A stretch of DNA of 64,000 nt from Pseudolactococcus piscium (GTDB taxonomy: Bacteria; Bacillota; Bacilli; Lactobacillales; Streptococcaceae), in contig NZ_JXJW01000011.1 of NCBI RefSeq assembly GCF_002441695.1, positions 1 to 64,000 of the forward strand, written 5' to 3'. A model generated the notes under the pieces. The model ran no database searches. It saw only the letters and a list, made by a program, of their open reading frames with translations, and was not told the origin of the DNA. Below are positions 55,864 through 64,000 of this stretch, one piece after another; position 1 is the first letter of the stretch; every line of letters starts with the position of its first letter. A program made the translations under genes and the position numbers.

Positions 55864-57021
55864 TTAAACTGAATAGACTTTTTGGCCATTCAAATAAGTT
55901 GCGGATAGCTCTAAATTAGGGTCTAGTACGATAAAGTCTGCATCAAATCCTGGCTTAATCCGACCACACTTATCATCAATGCCAACAGATTTAGCTGGAA
56001 TAAGCGACGCCATCATCACTGCTTCTTCTTGTGATGCAATCCCCCAATCAACAACATTTTTGATACCATCTTTTAGTTTCAAAATTGAGCCTGCGAGATT
56101 ACCACCGTCTTTTAGTCTGGCTGTCCCATTTTCAACAATGACTGGATATTCGCCAAGCATATAATCACCATCAGGCTCTCCACCCGCACGCATGCAATCC
56201 GTAATCAAGGCGACATGGTCATGCCCTTTTTGTTTGATCAAGATATTACAGGCTTTTGGTACAACATGGTGCCCATCACAAATTAACTCAGCATAAGTAT
56301 GCGGGATTTCATAAACAGCACCAACCATGCCGAGTTCTCTGTGCGTCAACCCACGCATGCCATTATAGGCATGGACCCAGATACTAGCACCTGCTTCAGC
56401 ACCACGGACTGCTTGCTCATAAGTCGCATCTGAATGACCGAGCGCAACTTTTGTACCTGTTTCGACTACTTTTGCGATAAACTCAGCACTACCATCTCGC
56501 TCTGGTGCAACAGCAATTTTTAAGAGCATGCCCTTTGCAGCCTCTTGCCAGCCCTGGAATTCTTCAAAGCTGGGATTACGCATGTAGGCAGCATTTTGTG
56601 CACCTTTATATTTTTCAGTAAAGTAGGGACCTTCAAAGAAAATGCCTTGAATCTTAGCACCTGATGCCTCTGTATAGTGATCTCCAATCGTTTGACAGAT
56701 GTCTCTGAGCTGTTCGTAGCTTGCCGTCAAAGCTGTCGGTAGAAAAGAGGTGACACCAGTTGATAATAAGGCATCACTCATGGTATGGACAATCCCATCC
56801 TTATGATTATCCATCACATCAACACCCGCATAGCCATGAACATGTGTATCCACTAATCCTGGAGCTATGAACTTACCACTATAATCTAACACAGTACTAC
56901 CTTGTGCTACCTGTTCGACATGATTCCCAAATTTGCCATCGGCCGTTAGTTCTAAATAACCACCCATCTTACTTTCGTATGGATAGAAGAATTTATCAGC
57001 CTTTATATAAGTTGTTGTCAT
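55864..57021 (-). CDS. nagA: N-acetylglucosamine-6-phosphate deacetylase
   Basis: 385 residues from the ATG at 57021 (GAGG eight bases upstream; a GTG nine bases earlier is in frame). DTHVHGYAGVDVMD is the metal-binding start of the amidohydrolase barrel; FEGPYF, VALGHSDATY, HAYNGM and LITDCMRAGG follow. It removes acetate from GlcNAc-6-phosphate. A NagR-like palindrome shared with glmS lies beside its promoter. Confidence 0.96.
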   Translation of the reverse strand: MTTTYIKADKFFYPYESKMGGYLELTADGKFGNHVEQVAQGSTVLDYSGKFIAPGLVDTHVHGYAGVDVMDNHKDGIVHTMSDALLSTGVTSFLPTALTASYEQLRDICQTIGDHYTEASGAKIQGIFFEGPYFTEKYKGAQNAAYMRNPSFEEFQGWQEAAKGMLLKIAVAPERDGSAEFIAKVVETGTKVALGHSDATYEQAVRGAEAGASIWVHAYNGMRGLTHRELGMVGAVYEIPHTYAELICDGHHVVPKACNILIKQKGHDHVALITDCMRAGGEPDGDYMLGEYPVIVENGTARLKDGGNLAGSILKLKDGIKNVVDWGIASQEEAVMMASLIPAKSVGIDDKCGRIKPGFDADFIVLDPNLELSATYLNGQKVYSV

Positions 57022-57056
57022 CAAGTACACCTCTTGCTTTCCTAATTTTATACCTC

Positions 57057-57102
57057 ATTTTACACCTTTCTCTTGCCTTTGTCAAAAATGGTATAGTCCA
57101 AT
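57057..57102 (-). promoter_or_regulatory. nagA promoter with adjacent NagR-like operator
   Basis: TTGACA (57080-57085), 17-base spacer, TAAAAT (57057-57062). The palindrome AATGGTATAGTCCAAT (57087-57102) begins two bases upstream of the -35 and matches the element in the glmS leader at 12 of 16 or more positions. Confidence 0.65.
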
Positions 57103-57130
57103 TAAAAAAGCAAGTATGGGCTACTCACTT
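57102..57130 (-). terminator. Terminator overlapping the telA stop
   Basis: AAGTGAGTA-gccca-TACTTGCTT (two G-U pairs) then TTTTTT on the minus strand. The telA stop codon at 57121-57123 lies in the hairpin. Confidence 0.65.
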
Positions 57131-58293
57131 TTTTCTTTATTTGACAAGGCTAACAATTTTGCCTTTATTTCTGCTTCTAGTTGACTTAACTCAACTTCAC
57201 CTTGTCGACGTTTAATAGCACCTTCACGCTGGATGGTCATCGTTTCTTGGATCGTTTCTATCAAGTTAGCTTGTGTTGTTTTCAAGGTTTCAATATCAAC
57301 AACACCACGCTCGTTCTCTCTTGCCGCCTCGATAGACGACTGTTTTAGCATCTCAGAATTTTTGGTTAATAGATCATTTGTCGTATTAGACACAATCCGT
57401 TGACTGGTTAGGGCATCCTTTTGCTTCAAAAGCGTCAAAGCAATCGCAACCTGATTTTTCCATAAAGGAATAGCCGTATTAATTGATGTTTGGATTTTTT
57501 CAGCTAATTCTTGATTTGTATTTTGAATCATGCGGATTTGTGGTGCCTGCTGGATTGTAATTTGACGTGCTAATTTGAGGTCATATTGTCGCTTATCTAA
57601 GCGATTTTTGTAGTTTTCCAAATCAGAAATTTTCTGAACAGCAATGGCATTATCTGCCATGCTCTCAGCGTCTTTTTGTGCTTGGGGAATCGTAATCTCA
57701 GCCAGTTCTTTAATCTTTAACTCAGCACCAGCGATATAAACACTAAGGGCATGGAAGAAATCTAAATTTTCAGCATATAAGGTCTCAAGCGTCTTATTAT
57801 CATCAAGTAAGCCTTTATATTCATGGCTCAACTTGATCGAAATTTTATCGATACCAGCGCCTAATTTTTGATATTTTTGCGTCACTTCAAAAATAGACTT
57901 TTTGACTTTACCGAACATTTTCTTGAAAAAGCCAGGATCTTCTGCCGCTAGGTCATTTGGATTTGATTCTTGTAACTGATACATCAAATCAGTCAAGGCG
58001 CTGCCTACGTCACCTAAATCCTTAGTTTGTACCTTATTTAAGACTGATTGTGAAAAATCACCGATCTTTTTCTGTGCAAGTGCACCATACTCGATGACAG
58101 ATTGGGCATTGTTTTCATCAAGAGATTTTGATAAAGCCTTTGCCTTGCCTAATTCTTCTTCAGTGAGCGTCGATAGGGCCGTTGCCTCAGGTGTTTGTGT
58201 TTCTGATATGACCTGTGCTTCTTGCACTGTAACGTCTGTCAATGTTTTATCCTGGTCAGCAAGCATTAACTCGTCTAATAACTCATTAGCCAT
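57121..58293 (-). CDS. telA: TelA-family toxic anion resistance protein
   Basis: 390 residues from the ATG at 58293, which has GAGG six bases upstream; an ATG 12 bases earlier is also in frame. Long helical TelA domain: PGFFKKMFGKVKKSIFEVTQKYQ, LDFFHALSVYIAGAELKI and QAPQIRMIQNTNQELAEKIQTSINTAIPLWKNQV in pieces. Named for tellurite resistance, its real role is linked to envelope stress. It overlaps the xpaC-like gene by eight bases; the pair recurs in Firmicutes. Confidence 0.92.
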   Translation of the reverse strand: MANELLDELMLADQDKTLTDVTVQEAQVISETQTPEATALSTLTEEELGKAKALSKSLDENNAQSVIEYGALAQKKIGDFSQSVLNKVQTKDLGDVGSALTDLMYQLQESNPNDLAAEDPGFFKKMFGKVKKSIFEVTQKYQKLGAGIDKISIKLSHEYKGLLDDNKTLETLYAENLDFFHALSVYIAGAELKIKELAEITIPQAQKDAESMADNAIAVQKISDLENYKNRLDKRQYDLKLARQITIQQAPQIRMIQNTNQELAEKIQTSINTAIPLWKNQVAIALTLLKQKDALTSQRIVSNTTNDLLTKNSEMLKQSSIEAARENERGVVDIETLKTTQANLIETIQETMTIQREGAIKRRQGEVELSQLEAEIKAKLLALSNKEKSE

Positions 58294-58798
58294 TTTCCAC
58301 CTCATTCTTAATTGTTTCGATATCCTCAGATATAGTTAGCGCATAAAGGCCAGCGATTTTTTCAGACAATGCTCTAATGACTTTTTGACTGTCGACTAAT
58401 AAGGCTTGATCTAATTTATCAACAGCCTTAATATTTTGATACGTCTCGATCAAGTCAAGCATGGTCGGCAAATGCTTATACAAAAAATCATTATTTGACA
58501 AGGCAATTTTGGGCCTTTTGACGATTAGCTGAAATAGTTTTTTAGCACTATCAAGCCCACCTGTCACCTGTTCAATGACTTGTAAGGCAGCATCCTCTTT
58601 TACAGCAATCTCCCATTGCTTAATTTGATCTTTGGCATCTTGCATGGTTTGACGAAAAATGACAATGTCCTGATCAGACAATCCCGCCTTGTGATAGGTT
58701 TTGATTAACTTTGGATTTTTTTTATCATTTTTATAATCATGTATCAACCAAATAATAAGTAGAACGACGATTAACATCAATATTATTATTATATTCAT
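58286..58798 (-). CDS. XpaC-like 5-bromo-4-chloroindolyl phosphate hydrolysis family protein
   Basis: 170 residues. An N-terminal membrane helix (IIIILMLIVVLLIIWLIHDY) is followed by a helical domain (GLSDQDIVIFRQTMQDAKDQIKQWE, KRPKIALSNNDFLYKHLPTMLDLIETYQNIK). The pairing with TelA supports the XpaC family. It anchors at the membrane and probably works with TelA. The predicted transcript is leaderless: TGA-TAAAAT, then AGGGGT, then ATG. Confidence 0.8.
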   Translation of the reverse strand: MNIIIILMLIVVLLIIWLIHDYKNDKKNPKLIKTYHKAGLSDQDIVIFRQTMQDAKDQIKQWEIAVKEDAALQVIEQVTGGLDSAKKLFQLIVKRPKIALSNNDFLYKHLPTMLDLIETYQNIKAVDKLDQALLVDSQKVIRALSEKIAGLYALTISEDIETIKNEVENG

Positions 58799-58813
58799 AC
58801 CCCTATTTTATCA
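58799..58813 (-). promoter_or_regulatory. Extended -10 promoter of xpaC-telA, predicted leaderless start
   Basis: TGA-TAAAAT (-10 at 58805-58810), six bases before the ATG at 58798. Confidence 0.55.
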
Positions 58814-58895
58814 CAAATTTGCTTGCGATTCTCAGTCTAGAGTATGATTTTAAAATAGAATATGTTAAAATGAGATGAATACAATTGGAGGTATT

Positions 58896-59933
58896 ATGTC
58901 TCAAAAGAAAATCTTAGTTCTCGGTCCTGGATCATGGGGAACAGCTTTATCACAAGTCCTTAATGATAATGGTCATGACGTTCGTATCTGGGGGAATAAC
59001 CCACAACAGATTTCTGAAATCAATACAAAGCATACCAATACACTATATTTCAAAGATGTTGTCTTAGATAGTAAAATTGTCGGCTATGACGACTTAGCGC
59101 TTGCCCTTACTGATGTTGAAGCGATTTTATTTGTCGTCCCAACTAGTGTAACGCGATTAGTGGCTAAACAAGTTGCCCAACTACTCGATCATAAAGTGGT
59201 TGTCATGCATGCTTCAAAAGGGCTTGAGCAAGGTACACACGAGCGGATATCGACCATCTTAGAGGAAGAAATCCCTCAAGAACTTCGCTCAGAGATTGTT
59301 GTCGTATCTGGACCATCTCATGCTGAAGAAACGATTGTACGTGATTTAACCTTGATTACAGCTGCTTCTAAACAACTTGAAGATGCTAAATATGTCCAAG
59401 CGTTATTTAGTAATGATTACTTCCGTCTCTACACAAACGATGACGTGATTGGTGTGGAAACTGCAGCAGCACTTAAAAATGTCATTGCTGTTGGGGCGGG
59501 CGCATTACATGGTCTGGGCTTTGGTGATAATGCAAAAGCTGCCATTATTACGCGTGGTCTTGCAGAAATTACAAGACTGGGTGTTGCCATGGGTGCAAAT
59601 CCGATGACTTACATCGGCTTGTCAGGTGTCGGTGATTTGATCGTCACAGGTACTTCTATTCACTCACGAAACTGGCGTGCTGGTGATGCGCTTGGACGTG
59701 GAGAAAAAATAGCCGATATTGAAGCGAATATGGGGATGGTCATTGAGGGGGTATCAACAACCAAAGTTGCCTATGAACTAGCCCAAATGTTAAAGATTGA
59801 CATGCCAATTGTCAATGCCATTTATAGTGTGATATATGAAGGAGCTGAAATCAAGAATAGTATCATTCAGCTCATGCGTCGAGAAGGTCGTCCGGAAAAC
59901 GAGTATATTATTGAAATTAAAGGGAAAAATTAA
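58896..59933 (+). CDS. gpsA: NAD(P)-dependent glycerol-3-phosphate dehydrogenase
   Basis: 345 residues from the ATG with GGAGG five bases upstream; an in-frame ATG at 58875 lies at the predicted transcription start and is not preferred. [24 protein letters not shown] is the NAD motif, with [15 protein letters not shown] carrying the catalytic Lys and NSRNWRAG-type HSRNWRAG later. It makes sn-glycerol-3-phosphate for phospholipids. galU starts one base after its stop region. Confidence 0.96.
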   Translation: MSQKKILVLGPGSWGTALSQVLNDNGHDVRIWGNNPQQISEINTKHTNTLYFKDVVLDSKIVGYDDLALALTDVEAILFVVPTSVTRLVAKQVAQLLDHKVVVMHASKGLEQGTHERISTILEEEIPQELRSEIVVVSGPSHAEETIVRDLTLITAASKQLEDAKYVQALFSNDYFRLYTNDDVIGVETAAALKNVIAVGAGALHGLGFGDNAKAAIITRGLAEITRLGVAMGANPMTYIGLSGVGDLIVTGTSIHSRNWRAGDALGRGEKIADIEANMGMVIEGVSTTKVAYELAQMLKIDMPIVNAIYSVIYEGAEIKNSIIQLMRREGRPENEYIIEIKGKN

Positions 59934-59934
59934 G

Positions 59935-60858
59935 ATGAAAAATGAACAGCAAGCTGTTAAAGTCAAGAAAGCGGTAATCCCTGCAGCAGGTCTTGGTACA
60001 CGTTTTTTACCCGCGACTAAGGCGATTGCTAAAGAGATGCTACCGATAGTTGATAAGCCAACAATCCAGTTTATTGTTGAGGAAGCACTTAAATCTGGTA
60101 TTGAGGATATCTTGATCGTCACAGGTAAAGCCAAACGACCTATCGAAGACCATTTTGACTCAAATATTGAACTTGAGATGGCCTTAAAGGCGAAGGGTAA
60201 AGATGATCTCTTAAAACTTGTTGAAGAGACGACAGATATTAATTTACATTTCATTCGTCAAAGCCACCCAATGGGCCTAGGCCATGCTGTACTTCAAGCT
60301 AAAGCCTTCATAGGTGATGAACCTTTTGTTGTCATGCTTGGCGATGACTTGATGGAGTCTGACATTCCCTTAACGAAGCAACTGATTACTGACTATGAGA
60401 AAACGCATGCCTCTACGATTGCTGTCATGAAAGTACCACATCAAGATGTTGACAAATATGGTGTCATTGCACCCGAAGGCGAAGTCGAAAAAGGCTTGTA
60501 TAACGTTGCTAATTTCGTTGAAAAACCTGCAATTGAAGATGCACCTAGTGATCTTGCCATCATCGGTCGTTATTTATTAACACCTGAAATATTCAGTATT
60601 CTAGAAACACAAAAACCTGGTGCTGGAAATGAAATTCAACTAACAGATGCAATCGAGAGATTAAATAAAACACAACGCGTTTTTGCTCGTGAATTTAAAG
60701 GCAAACGTTATGACGTTGGCGATAAGTTCGGCTTTGTCGAAACAACGATAGAATATGGCTTAACACACCCGCAAATCAAAGATGCTTTACATGATTATAT
60801 TATCAAAAAAGCAAAAGAACTTGAGGCTACAAGTAAAATAAGTACAAAGAAAAGCTAA
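59935..60858 (+). CDS. galU: UTP--glucose-1-phosphate uridylyltransferase
   Basis: 307 residues from [24 protein letters not shown] with AAAGGGA upstream; earlier in-frame ATGs lie inside gpsA. Nucleotidyltransferase motif [35 protein letters not shown] and NFVEKP are present. It makes UDP-glucose for cell-envelope polysaccharides. Operon with gpsA, followed by a terminator. Confidence 0.97.
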   Translation: MKNEQQAVKVKKAVIPAAGLGTRFLPATKAIAKEMLPIVDKPTIQFIVEEALKSGIEDILIVTGKAKRPIEDHFDSNIELEMALKAKGKDDLLKLVEETTDINLHFIRQSHPMGLGHAVLQAKAFIGDEPFVVMLGDDLMESDIPLTKQLITDYEKTHASTIAVMKVPHQDVDKYGVIAPEGEVEKGLYNVANFVEKPAIEDAPSDLAIIGRYLLTPEIFSILETQKPGAGNEIQLTDAIERLNKTQRVFAREFKGKRYDVGDKFGFVETTIEYGLTHPQIKDALHDYIIKKAKELEATSKISTKKS

Positions 60859-60864
60859 TGATCT

Positions 60865-60890
60865 AGCGTTCCGTGAGGGGCGCTTTTCTT
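60865..60890 (+). terminator. Terminator of gpsA-galU
   Basis: AGCGTTCC-gtga-GGGGCGCT (GTGA tetraloop, two G-U pairs) then TTTTCTT. Confidence 0.8.
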
Positions 60891-60959
60891 ATCGTTTGTT
60901 GCTAACTAGCTTTTTGCCCAGTCGCCACTTAAAACTTTTAAGCAAAAATCTATAAAACA

Positions 60960-60974
60960 TGATAAAATGGAGTA
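60960..60974 (+). promoter_or_regulatory. Extended -10 promoter of the NusG-II/Gx operon, predicted leaderless start
   Basis: TGA-TAAAAT (-10 at 60963-60968), six bases before the ATG at 60975. The intervening GGAG is two bases from the ATG. Confidence 0.55.
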
Positions 60975-61406
60975 ATGAAAGCATCCACGGGCATCTTTAA
61001 AAAAGCAAAGCATTTACAGATGAAACCAGTCGATTTCATCTTGATAATCCTATTAATGATTGCAAGCTTTTCTCCTTTCTTATTACTAAGGGGAAATCAA
61101 CAACCAGGACAAATTGCGCAACTTCGGGTTAATAGTCAGGTCGTTAAAACATTTGATTTAGGTAAAGACCAGACCTATACTTACCGCGACGTAGCCCATG
61201 ATGACATCAACAAAATAGAAGTACGTGATGGGCAAATTGCTATTGTTTATGCCAACTGCGGCGATCAGATTTGTGTTCGCAAGGGTTATATCGGTAAAAC
61301 TGGCCAAACCATCGTGTGTTTACCTCATCGCTTAGTCATTGAAATCATGGGTGCAACCGATGAAAAGGGTAAAGATAAAAAAGATAGGATAGTAGATTAC
61401 CAATGA
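60975..61406 (+). CDS. Membrane-anchored NusG domain II-containing protein
   Basis: 143 residues. A membrane helix (VDFILIILLMIASFSPFLLL) is followed by an extracellular NusG-II-type beta domain with ANCGDQICVRKGYIGKTGQTIVCLPHRLVIEI. The conserved C-G-D-Q-x-C-V and IVCLPHR motifs are diagnostic. In Listeria and lactic acid bacteria such genes neighbour a Gx transporter and prenyl synthase in extracellular electron transfer or demethylmenaquinone loci. Overlaps the next gene by four bases. Confidence 0.88.
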   Translation: MKASTGIFKKAKHLQMKPVDFILIILLMIASFSPFLLLRGNQQPGQIAQLRVNSQVVKTFDLGKDQTYTYRDVAHDDINKIEVRDGQIAIVYANCGDQICVRKGYIGKTGQTIVCLPHRLVIEIMGATDEKGKDKKDRIVDYQ

Positions 61407-61951
61407 CACAACATCAGCTACATCGACTTGTCTACATTGCTTTACTGACAGCTACGGCAACCATTATTGGTATCGTCGAAACCTTATTCCCATCACCATT
61501 TGCATTTGCACCTGGTGCCAAACTAGGGTTTAGTAATCTTGTTGTCTTAATGGCAATTTTTACACTAAAAAAATCCGATGTCATCATTTTGATGATCTTA
61601 AAATTGCTGCTTACTGCCTTATTTACCGGATTTTCTGTCTTCTTGTATAGTCTTTCTGGTGGGATATTATCCCTTCTAGCCATGTATCTCATCAAACTCT
61701 TGGGCCCAAAACTAGTCAGTCTGATAGGTATCTCATTAGCAGGCGGTTTTTTTCATAATGTCGGTCAGCTTGTAATGGCAACATTTATTTCTCAGACACC
61801 TGCAGTACTTTTGTATTTACCATGGCTCGCTTTTTTCGGTCTTTTGGCTGGATTTTTTATAGGCGTAGCTGCTAACTCTCTACTTTATAAGATTAAACCG
61901 ATCAATGATTTATTTGTAAAAGAAAATAAAATTTGGATGACAGACCTATGA
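61403..61951 (+). CDS. Gx transporter family protein (heptaprenyl diphosphate synthase component I-like)
   Basis: 182 residues, five or six membrane helices, with FAPGAKLGFSNLVVLMAIF and GGFFHNVGQLVMATF, the hallmarks of the Gx/ThiW-like family related to ECF S-components. Often annotated as heptaprenyl diphosphate synthase component I because of its neighbour, but it is an integral membrane protein and more likely a transporter. Coupled to both neighbours by ATGA overlaps. Confidence 0.88.
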   Translation: MTQHQLHRLVYIALLTATATIIGIVETLFPSPFAFAPGAKLGFSNLVVLMAIFTLKKSDVIILMILKLLLTALFTGFSVFLYSLSGGILSLLAMYLIKLLGPKLVSLIGISLAGGFFHNVGQLVMATFISQTPAVLLYLPWLAFFGLLAGFFIGVAANSLLYKIKPINDLFVKENKIWMTDL

Positions 61952-62892
61952 CTTTTTGGAATACATATCCCCAACTTGCTAAGCAACTTGATATCGTTCA
62001 TGAAACGATGACTGATGCCATTAAAGTAAAAAATCCTCAGACGCAGCAAGCGATTTTAAGCTTGTTAGCTTCTGGTGGCAAGATGCTCCGCCCAGCTTAT
62101 CTGCTGCTATTTTCTGACTTCACAACCTTAGACTCAGACAAAAGAATCGCCTTAGCCAGTTCAATAGAACTGCTACATACGGCAACACTTGTCCATGATG
62201 ATATCATTGATGAAGCTGAAACACGACGGGGTGTCCCAACGATTTCCCACCTCTATGGTAATGAAGTTGCTGTCTATGCTGGTGATTATTTATTTATTGC
62301 TGTCTTTAAATTAATGATTAAACACGCCTTAGATATGTCAAATCTATCCAACCGAATTGATGCCATGGAAACCGTACTTAATGGTGAACTTGGTCAGATG
62401 AATTTGCGTTTCAACACGGATCAAACCATTTCAGACTATCTAGCAAATATTTCTGGGAAAACGGCTGAGTTATTTGCACAAGCCTGTGCTGTCTCTCTTT
62501 TTGCAGATGGACAAATAATGCTTGCTAAGCGTGCCTATGATATTGGACTTAATATCGGTATAGCCTTCCAAATTATGGATGATTATCTAGATTACACAAC
62601 AGAAAGTCAAACCTTTGGCAAACCTGTACTGACAGATATCAAACAAGGCATCTATTCTGCACCTGTTTTATTTGCCATAGCTGCCGACGCTAATGTAGCT
62701 GATCTATTAGCACAAGAAGCTTATGATCAAGTGTTTACGATTATTCATGGGACACATGCCTTAGATAAAACCTATGCACTAGCTAAAAAACATACTGATA
62801 AGGCATTGAAACTGATCCAAAAATTACCAGATATCCCTGCTAAATCTGATATCCATATGATTACGAAAACCCTACTAGAAAGACAATTATGA
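61948..62892 (+). CDS. Polyprenyl diphosphate synthase (trans, long-chain)
   Basis: 314 residues from the ATG overlapping the previous stop. First aspartate-rich motif [15 protein letters not shown], second MDDYLDY, plus [13 protein letters not shown] at the N-terminus. It condenses isopentenyl diphosphate to make the side chain of (demethyl)menaquinone. Neighbours suggest quinone-linked electron transfer. Overlaps rsmG by four bases. Confidence 0.92.
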   Translation: MTFWNTYPQLAKQLDIVHETMTDAIKVKNPQTQQAILSLLASGGKMLRPAYLLLFSDFTTLDSDKRIALASSIELLHTATLVHDDIIDEAETRRGVPTISHLYGNEVAVYAGDYLFIAVFKLMIKHALDMSNLSNRIDAMETVLNGELGQMNLRFNTDQTISDYLANISGKTAELFAQACAVSLFADGQIMLAKRAYDIGLNIGIAFQIMDDYLDYTTESQTFGKPVLTDIKQGIYSAPVLFAIAADANVADLLAQEAYDQVFTIIHGTHALDKTYALAKKHTDKALKLIQKLPDIPAKSDIHMITKTLLERQL

Positions 62893-63608
62893 CACCAGAA
62901 GCCTTTTATAGCGAACTAGAACAATTTGATATTTACTTAACTGATACACAAAAAGAACAATTTGAAACTTATTTTAATTTTTTGGTAACTGAAAACGAAA
63001 AAATTAATTTGACTGCTATCACTGAAAAACAAGACGTCTACCTCAAGCACTTTTATGATTCTATCGCACCACTTTTATATAACGTAATTGATAATACGTC
63101 ACTCAAATTATTAGATATTGGTGCTGGTGCTGGCTTTCCAAGTTTTCCGATGAAGATTATCTTTCCTGAGTTAAAGGTAACCATCATTGACTCCTTAAAT
63201 AAGCGGATTAAATTTTTAGAAGCCCTATCTGATAAACTGAACTTCGATACAGCTACAATTACCTTATTACATGGACGAGCTGAAGATTTTGGACAAGATC
63301 CTATTTATAGAGGCCAGTTTGACTATGTTACTGCTCGCGCAGTAGCACGCTTGAATGTCTTGTCAGAATTAACCTTACCTTTTTTGAAAAAGAATGGCAA
63401 GCTGCTATCACTCAAAGCAAGTCAGATGCTAGATGAGATGACGCAAGCCAAACATGCCATTGCTATTTTAGGTGGCAAATTAGGCACACCTCTAGATTAT
63501 ACCTTACCAAATGGTGATGAACGCCATCTAGTGATGATCGAGAAGAAAAAGGAAACACCAAAGAGATTCCCGCGTAAAGCAGGCACACCCAATAAAAAGC
63601 CACTTTAA
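62889..63608 (+). CDS. rsmG: 16S rRNA (guanine(527)-N(7))-methyltransferase RsmG
   Basis: 239 residues. [24 protein letters not shown], the SAM motif [30 protein letters not shown] and [21 protein letters not shown] are typical. It methylates G527 of 16S rRNA. The basic tail ([21 protein letters not shown]) is normal for streptococcal forms. It ends the ATGA-linked operon. Confidence 0.96.
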   Translation: MTPEAFYSELEQFDIYLTDTQKEQFETYFNFLVTENEKINLTAITEKQDVYLKHFYDSIAPLLYNVIDNTSLKLLDIGAGAGFPSFPMKIIFPELKVTIIDSLNKRIKFLEALSDKLNFDTATITLLHGRAEDFGQDPIYRGQFDYVTARAVARLNVLSELTLPFLKKNGKLLSLKASQMLDEMTQAKHAIAILGGKLGTPLDYTLPNGDERHLVMIEKKKETPKRFPRKAGTPNKKPL

Positions 63609-63710
63609 ACCGTTTACTAGATAATCAATAAACAGATTATATCGTTAGACGGATACGATTAGAAGTAAAATAAATATATCTTTCAAAAATGTAAGTTATA
63701 TTTTATTGTT

Positions 63711-63744
63711 TTTAATACATTTTTAATTTCTCTTTTGCTATAAT
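63711..63744 (+). promoter_or_regulatory. Promoter of the dlt operon with direct repeat
   Basis: Extended -10 TGC-TATAAT (63739-63744). A direct repeat TTTAAT-N5-TTTAAT (63711-63727) covers the -35 region, the arrangement used by OmpR-type regulators; CiaR controls dlt in streptococci through TTTAAG-N5-TTTAAG. Regulator assignment is speculative. Confidence 0.45.
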
Positions 63745-63811
63745 ATAATAATCGTGATCAAAACCGGCGTTTCACTACCATTGAAACAGTTAAACCTAAC
63801 AGGAGCTAAAC

Positions 63812-63970
63812 GTGATTCATTACATCTTAAACTTGCCGCAACAAAATAAGTGGCCTATCATCAAATTTATTTTACAAACTATCCTCTACTTCTTTATTTT
63901 TTTAGTCCTCCTCTACTTCTTCAGTTACACTGGCGTTGGACAAGGTAATTTTATCTATAATGAATTTTAA
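63812..63970 (+). CDS. dltX: Teichoic acid D-Ala incorporation-associated protein DltX
   Basis: 52 residues from a GTG with AGGAG seven bases upstream. One membrane helix (FILQTILYFFIFLVLLYFF) and the C-terminal motif GNFIYNEF, the conserved DltX ending thought to act with DltB and DltD in transferring D-alanine to teichoic acids. Position at the head of a dlt operon fits. Too short for most automatic calls. Confidence 0.88.
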   Translation: MIHYILNLPQQNKWPIIKFILQTILYFFIFLVLLYFFSYTGVGQGNFIYNEF

Positions 63971-63992
63971 TCGCACAGAAAGAAGAACAGAC

Positions 63993-64000
63993 ATGCCCGT
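63993..64000 (+). CDS. Probable start of dltA, cut by the window end
   Basis: ATG CCC begins 22 bases after dltX with AGAAAGAAG upstream. dltA (D-alanine--poly(phosphoribitol) ligase) is the expected next gene; only two codons are visible, so this is context only. Confidence 0.35.

Overview
The window reads as a chromosomal segment of a low-GC lactic streptococcal-type bacterium, most likely Lactococcus in the broad sense (the L. piscium/L. raffinolactis side is my guess; no rRNA is present to settle it). The clues are the gene sets murT-gatD, nrdHIEF with NrdR boxes, murB-potABC-potD, folA-small membrane ORF-clpX-ysxC, pfkA-pyk with an upstream cre site, gpsA-galU and dltX. No tRNA, rRNA, CRISPR array or intact insertion sequence was found.

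Layout. 1-8.2 kb: housekeeping genes (speG, a 3-hydroxyisobutyrate-dehydrogenase relative, murT-gatD, a marR/SRPBCC pair, glmS, an hdiR-like S24 repressor, plsY). 8.2-12.1 kb: class Ib ribonucleotide reductase nrdHIEF behind two NrdR boxes. 12.2-15.9 kb: a heterodimeric ABC exporter behind a structured leader with a possible leader peptide. 16.0-18.6 kb: an orphan type VII secretion effector module with a lipase toxin whose LXG-like domain is C-terminal, small helical partners (one frameshifted) and an immunity-like gene with a decayed second copy. 19.0-21.5 kb: a GH4 6-phospho-glucosidase with a divergent RpiR regulator. 21.6-23.2 kb: a theta-plasmid repB fossil, a run of hairpins and an orphan membrane protein. 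23.2-26.3 kb: miscellaneous enzymes. 26.4-33.6 kb: the most interesting segment, with a PDZ-containing histidine kinase and LuxR-type regulator, an AvrD-family biosynthetic gene (frameshifted here), a P-loop kinase-like protein and an FtsX-type ABC transporter, all on one strand.

33.9-50 kb is core metabolism: an RmlC-like epimerase, rlmCD, a glycosyltransferase, the polyamine transport operon with murB at its head and a lemA-TPM pair inserted between potC and potD, rarD, hom-thrB, ysxC, clpX and folA. 50-64 kb holds a glycosyltransferase, a YciI protein, pyk/pfkA (the ldh of the classical las operon is absent), an LPXTG protein, nagA, telA-xpaC, gpsA-galU, a NusG-II/Gx/prenyl-synthase trio, rsmG and the start of the dlt operon.

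Two regulatory patterns cut across the map. Six genes (murT, plsY, rlmCD, the 50-kb glycosyltransferase, xpaC and the NusG-II gene) have an extended -10 (TGN-TAnnnT) exactly six bases before the ATG, which predicts leaderless mRNAs. A shared GGTATAG-centred palindrome lies next to the glmS and nagA promoters and fits a NagR operator linking amino-sugar synthesis and breakdown.
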